From contig CAWGGJ010000003.1 of NCBI GenBank assembly GCA_963822175.1, positions 310,001 to 374,000 on the forward strand: a stretch of 64,000 nucleotides of DNA, written 5' to 3'. Numbering within the stretch: the first letter of the stretch is position 1; every line of letters begins with the position of its first letter. Made by a program: the position numbers and the translations under genes. This document shows, in pieces, positions 62,308-64,000 of the stretch. Source of the stretch: FEB-25 sp963822175 (GTDB taxonomy: Bacteria; Chloroflexota; Anaerolineae; Anaerolineales; UBA4823). A model generated the notes under the pieces. That model was not told the origin of the DNA. It was given only the letters and a program-made list of their open reading frames with translations, and did not search any database.

Positions 62308-63963
62308 ATGACATTGGAAGATGAGCTAAAACATTGGGAAGAAGACATCCAAGGGGCAAAAAACCAGCCACCCCACCAGCGCAAATCTGAGTTTCAGACT
62401 CCTTCTGGGATCCCACTGCCGCCAGTGTGCATTCCATCGCATCCGGACCCGGATTATCTGGAGCAGCTGGGTTTCCCGGGCAGATATCCATACACGCGTG
62501 GGGTCCAACCCACCATGTACCGCGGGCGCTTTTGGACCATGCGCCAGTACGCCGGTTATGCCTCCGCTGAGGAGTCAAACAACCGTTACCGCTATTTGTT
62601 GAGCCAGGGGCAAACCGGGCTTTCTGTGGCTTTTGATCTGCCCACCCAGATCGGTTATGATGCCGATGACCCGATGGCTCTGGGCGAGGTGGGTAAAGTC
62701 GGCGTCTCGATCTCCTCCCTGCAGGATATGGAAACCTTGTTTCAACAAATCCCACTGGATAAGGTATCCACCAGCATGACCATCAATGCCCCGGCAGCCA
62801 TCCTGCTTGCCATGTATATTGCCGTCGCCAGGCGCCAGGGTGTGGAAGTCAAAGCACTCCGTGGCACGGTTCAAAATGACATCCTGAAGGAATACATCGC
62901 CCGTGGAACCTACATCTTTCCCCCTGTTCAATCCATGCGCCTGGTGACCGATGTATTCCGCTATTGCCAACAGGAGATCCCCCATTGGAACACCATCAGC
63001 ATTTCTGGCTATCACATACGCGAAGCCGGTTCTACCGCCGTCCAGGAAGTGGCTTTCACCTTGGCTAACGCCATTGCCTATGTACAGGCTGCCATCCAGG
63101 CAGGTCTGGATGTGGACGAATTTGCCGGTCAGCTTTCGTTTTTCTTCAACGCACACAACAACTTCCTGGAAGAGGTGGCTAAATTCCGTGCTGCCCGCCG
63201 CCTGTGGGCTCGCTTGATGCATGATCGCTTCGCTGCCAGGCAGCCAAGCTCCATGATGCTTCGCTTCCACACCCAGACCGGTGGTTCCACCCTCACCGCC
63301 CAGCAGCCTGAGAACAATGTAGTCCGGGTTTCCTTGCAGGCATTAGCCGCTGTCCTGGGCGGGACGCAATCCCTGCATACCAACAGTATGGACGAAGCAT
63401 TGTGGCTTCCCACGGAGCGCTCCGTCCGGGTAGCCTTGCGCACGCAACAGATCATTGCCAACGAATCCGGGGTGGCGGACACCATCGATCCCCTGGCAGG
63501 TTCCTACCTTATCGAGTACCTCACCGACAAAATCGAGCAGCAGGCGAGGGAGTACATCCGTAGGATCGATGATATGGGTGGAGCTATCAAAGCCATAGAG
63601 CAGGGATATGTCCAGGGTGAGATCCAGGATGCTGCCTATCACACTCAGCAGGCAATTGAAAAAGAGGAGCAGCTGGTGGTGGGTGTCAATGCATTCCAAT
63701 CCGATGAAAAAATCTCCCTTGAGCGTATGAGAGTCGACCCAGCCATGGAGCAGGCCCAACGCAACCGTCTCAGGGAATTACGCAACCGGCGTGATGCTGG
63801 TAAAGTAGCTCAACTTCTCAACCAGCTGGAAAATTCCTCCAAAGGCAACGAGAATTTGATGCCTCTCTTCATAGACTGCGTGGAAAACGATATCACCCTG
63901 GGCGAGATCTGCACGGTCCTGCGTCGCGTTTTTGGAGAATATCACCCACCTGCCTGGATATAA
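62308..63963 (+). CDS. Methylmalonyl-CoA mutase, catalytic (large-domain) subunit
   Basis: A 551-residue TIM-barrel subunit that rearranges methylmalonyl-CoA and succinyl-CoA with adenosylcobalamin. It lacks the B12-binding domain, so a separate small subunit is needed; the gene starting at 63993 is the likely candidate. Substrate residues of true methylmalonyl-CoA mutases are present: Tyr at R-Q-Y-A-G (residue 81, P. shermanii Y89) and Arg in A-R-G-T-Y-I (199, R207), where isobutyryl-CoA mutases have Phe and Gln. H236 in S-G-Y-H corresponds to the catalytic His. Confidence 0.93.
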   Translation: MTLEDELKHWEEDIQGAKNQPPHQRKSEFQTPSGIPLPPVCIPSHPDPDYLEQLGFPGRYPYTRGVQPTMYRGRFWTMRQYAGYASAEESNNRYRYLLSQGQTGLSVAFDLPTQIGYDADDPMALGEVGKVGVSISSLQDMETLFQQIPLDKVSTSMTINAPAAILLAMYIAVARRQGVEVKALRGTVQNDILKEYIARGTYIFPPVQSMRLVTDVFRYCQQEIPHWNTISISGYHIREAGSTAVQEVAFTLANAIAYVQAAIQAGLDVDEFAGQLSFFFNAHNNFLEEVAKFRAARRLWARLMHDRFAARQPSSMMLRFHTQTGGSTLTAQQPENNVVRVSLQALAAVLGGTQSLHTNSMDEALWLPTERSVRVALRTQQIIANESGVADTIDPLAGSYLIEYLTDKIEQQAREYIRRIDDMGGAIKAIEQGYVQGEIQDAAYHTQQAIEKEEQLVVGVNAFQSDEKISLERMRVDPAMEQAQRNRLRELRNRRDAGKVAQLLNQLENSSKGNENLMPLFIDCVENDITLGEICTVLRRVFGEYHPPAWI

Positions 63964-63992
63964 GGTTGACCAATAGTACCAATGAGGTATTT

Positions 63993-64000
63993 ATGCCTGA
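63993..64000 (+). CDS. Start of next gene (cut by window end)
   Basis: Only ATG CCT GA is visible, 29 bp after the mutase stop and preceded by ATGAGG. By context it is probably the cobalamin-binding subunit of methylmalonyl-CoA mutase. The bases present cannot show this. Confidence 0.45.

Noticed and set aside
1..64000. CRISPR array or prophage
   Set aside because: No regularly spaced direct repeats, cas genes, integrase or phage structural genes were seen.

Overview
The window reads as a chromosomal segment of a bacterium from the Chloroflexota, most likely class Anaerolineae. This is an inference from gene content and style: alternative complex III subunits, a single-chain CydDC, secreted proteins with DUF11 and beta-helix/cadherin-like repeats, lipoproteins with Thr/Pro-rich linkers, a T-box-controlled pheST operon, and a Tup-type tungstate system beside a split methylmalonyl-CoA mutase. 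Base composition is moderate and codon use is even, except in an AT-richer stretch at about 36.5-39.8 kb. No rRNA operon, intact tRNA, CRISPR array or intact transposase was seen.

Layout. 0-9.3 kb: respiratory block with the tail of an alternative complex III cluster (ActD-like protein, ActE-like cytochrome c, a two-haem cytochrome), then cydA, cydB and a fused cydDC, and a membrane-anchored alpha/beta hydrolase. 9.4-18 kb: an M29 aminopeptidase (minus), then a run for surface polysaccharide (bi-domain oxidoreductase, heparinase-like protein, NUDIX, GT4 glycosyltransferase, MFS carrier). 18-21.6 kb: sortase, a small membrane protein and two tandem AI-2E/PerM-type proteins. 21.6-25.7 kb: dnaA and dnaK diverge across a 754-bp AT-rich gap with two near-consensus DnaA boxes. 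25.7-30 kb: small membrane protein, selA, an M24 peptidase, tsaD. 30.1-34.9 kb (minus): panB-panE-panC-coaX-methyltransferase-tsaC, mainly a coenzyme A precursor operon.

34.9-40 kb is a decaying accessory island. It holds an 809-bp stretch with no recognisable gene, a HEPN toxin-like gene with three lesions beside an intact MNT nucleotidyltransferase, the 3' part of a tRNA-Val gene, a DUF11 surface protein with two compensating frameshifts, and a beta-helix/cadherin-like surface protein cut by one in-frame TAG. Both surface proteins end in the same short C-terminal motif, Y-L-P-L-x-x-(R/K).

40-50.5 kb: an unrecognised 280-aa protein, acyl-CoA dehydrogenase, TPR protein, lipoprotein, mtaB (frameshifted near its 3' end), and the conserved yqeY-pgpH-ybeY-dgkA cluster followed by a TIM-barrel protein. 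50.5-56.8 kb: two minus-strand envelope proteins, then promoter, T-box leader and pheS-pheT. 57-61 kb: a tungstate/molybdate block (ArsR-type HTH fused to an oxyanion-binding domain, Mop protein, TupA, TupB, TupC). 61-64 kb: a DUF1786-type protein (minus) and the catalytic subunit of methylmalonyl-CoA mutase; the next gene starts in the last eight bases.

Functional links: the bd oxidase genes sit with their CydDC exporter. TsaC and TsaD make t6A on tRNA and MtaB converts it to ms2t6A. The regulator, Mop protein and TupABC form a self-contained oxyanion uptake unit. The strongest unexplained observations are the shared C-terminal motif, the tRNA-Val scar with its cluster of broken genes, and the mtaB frameshift. 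I did not find a clearly new multi-gene defence or metabolic system.
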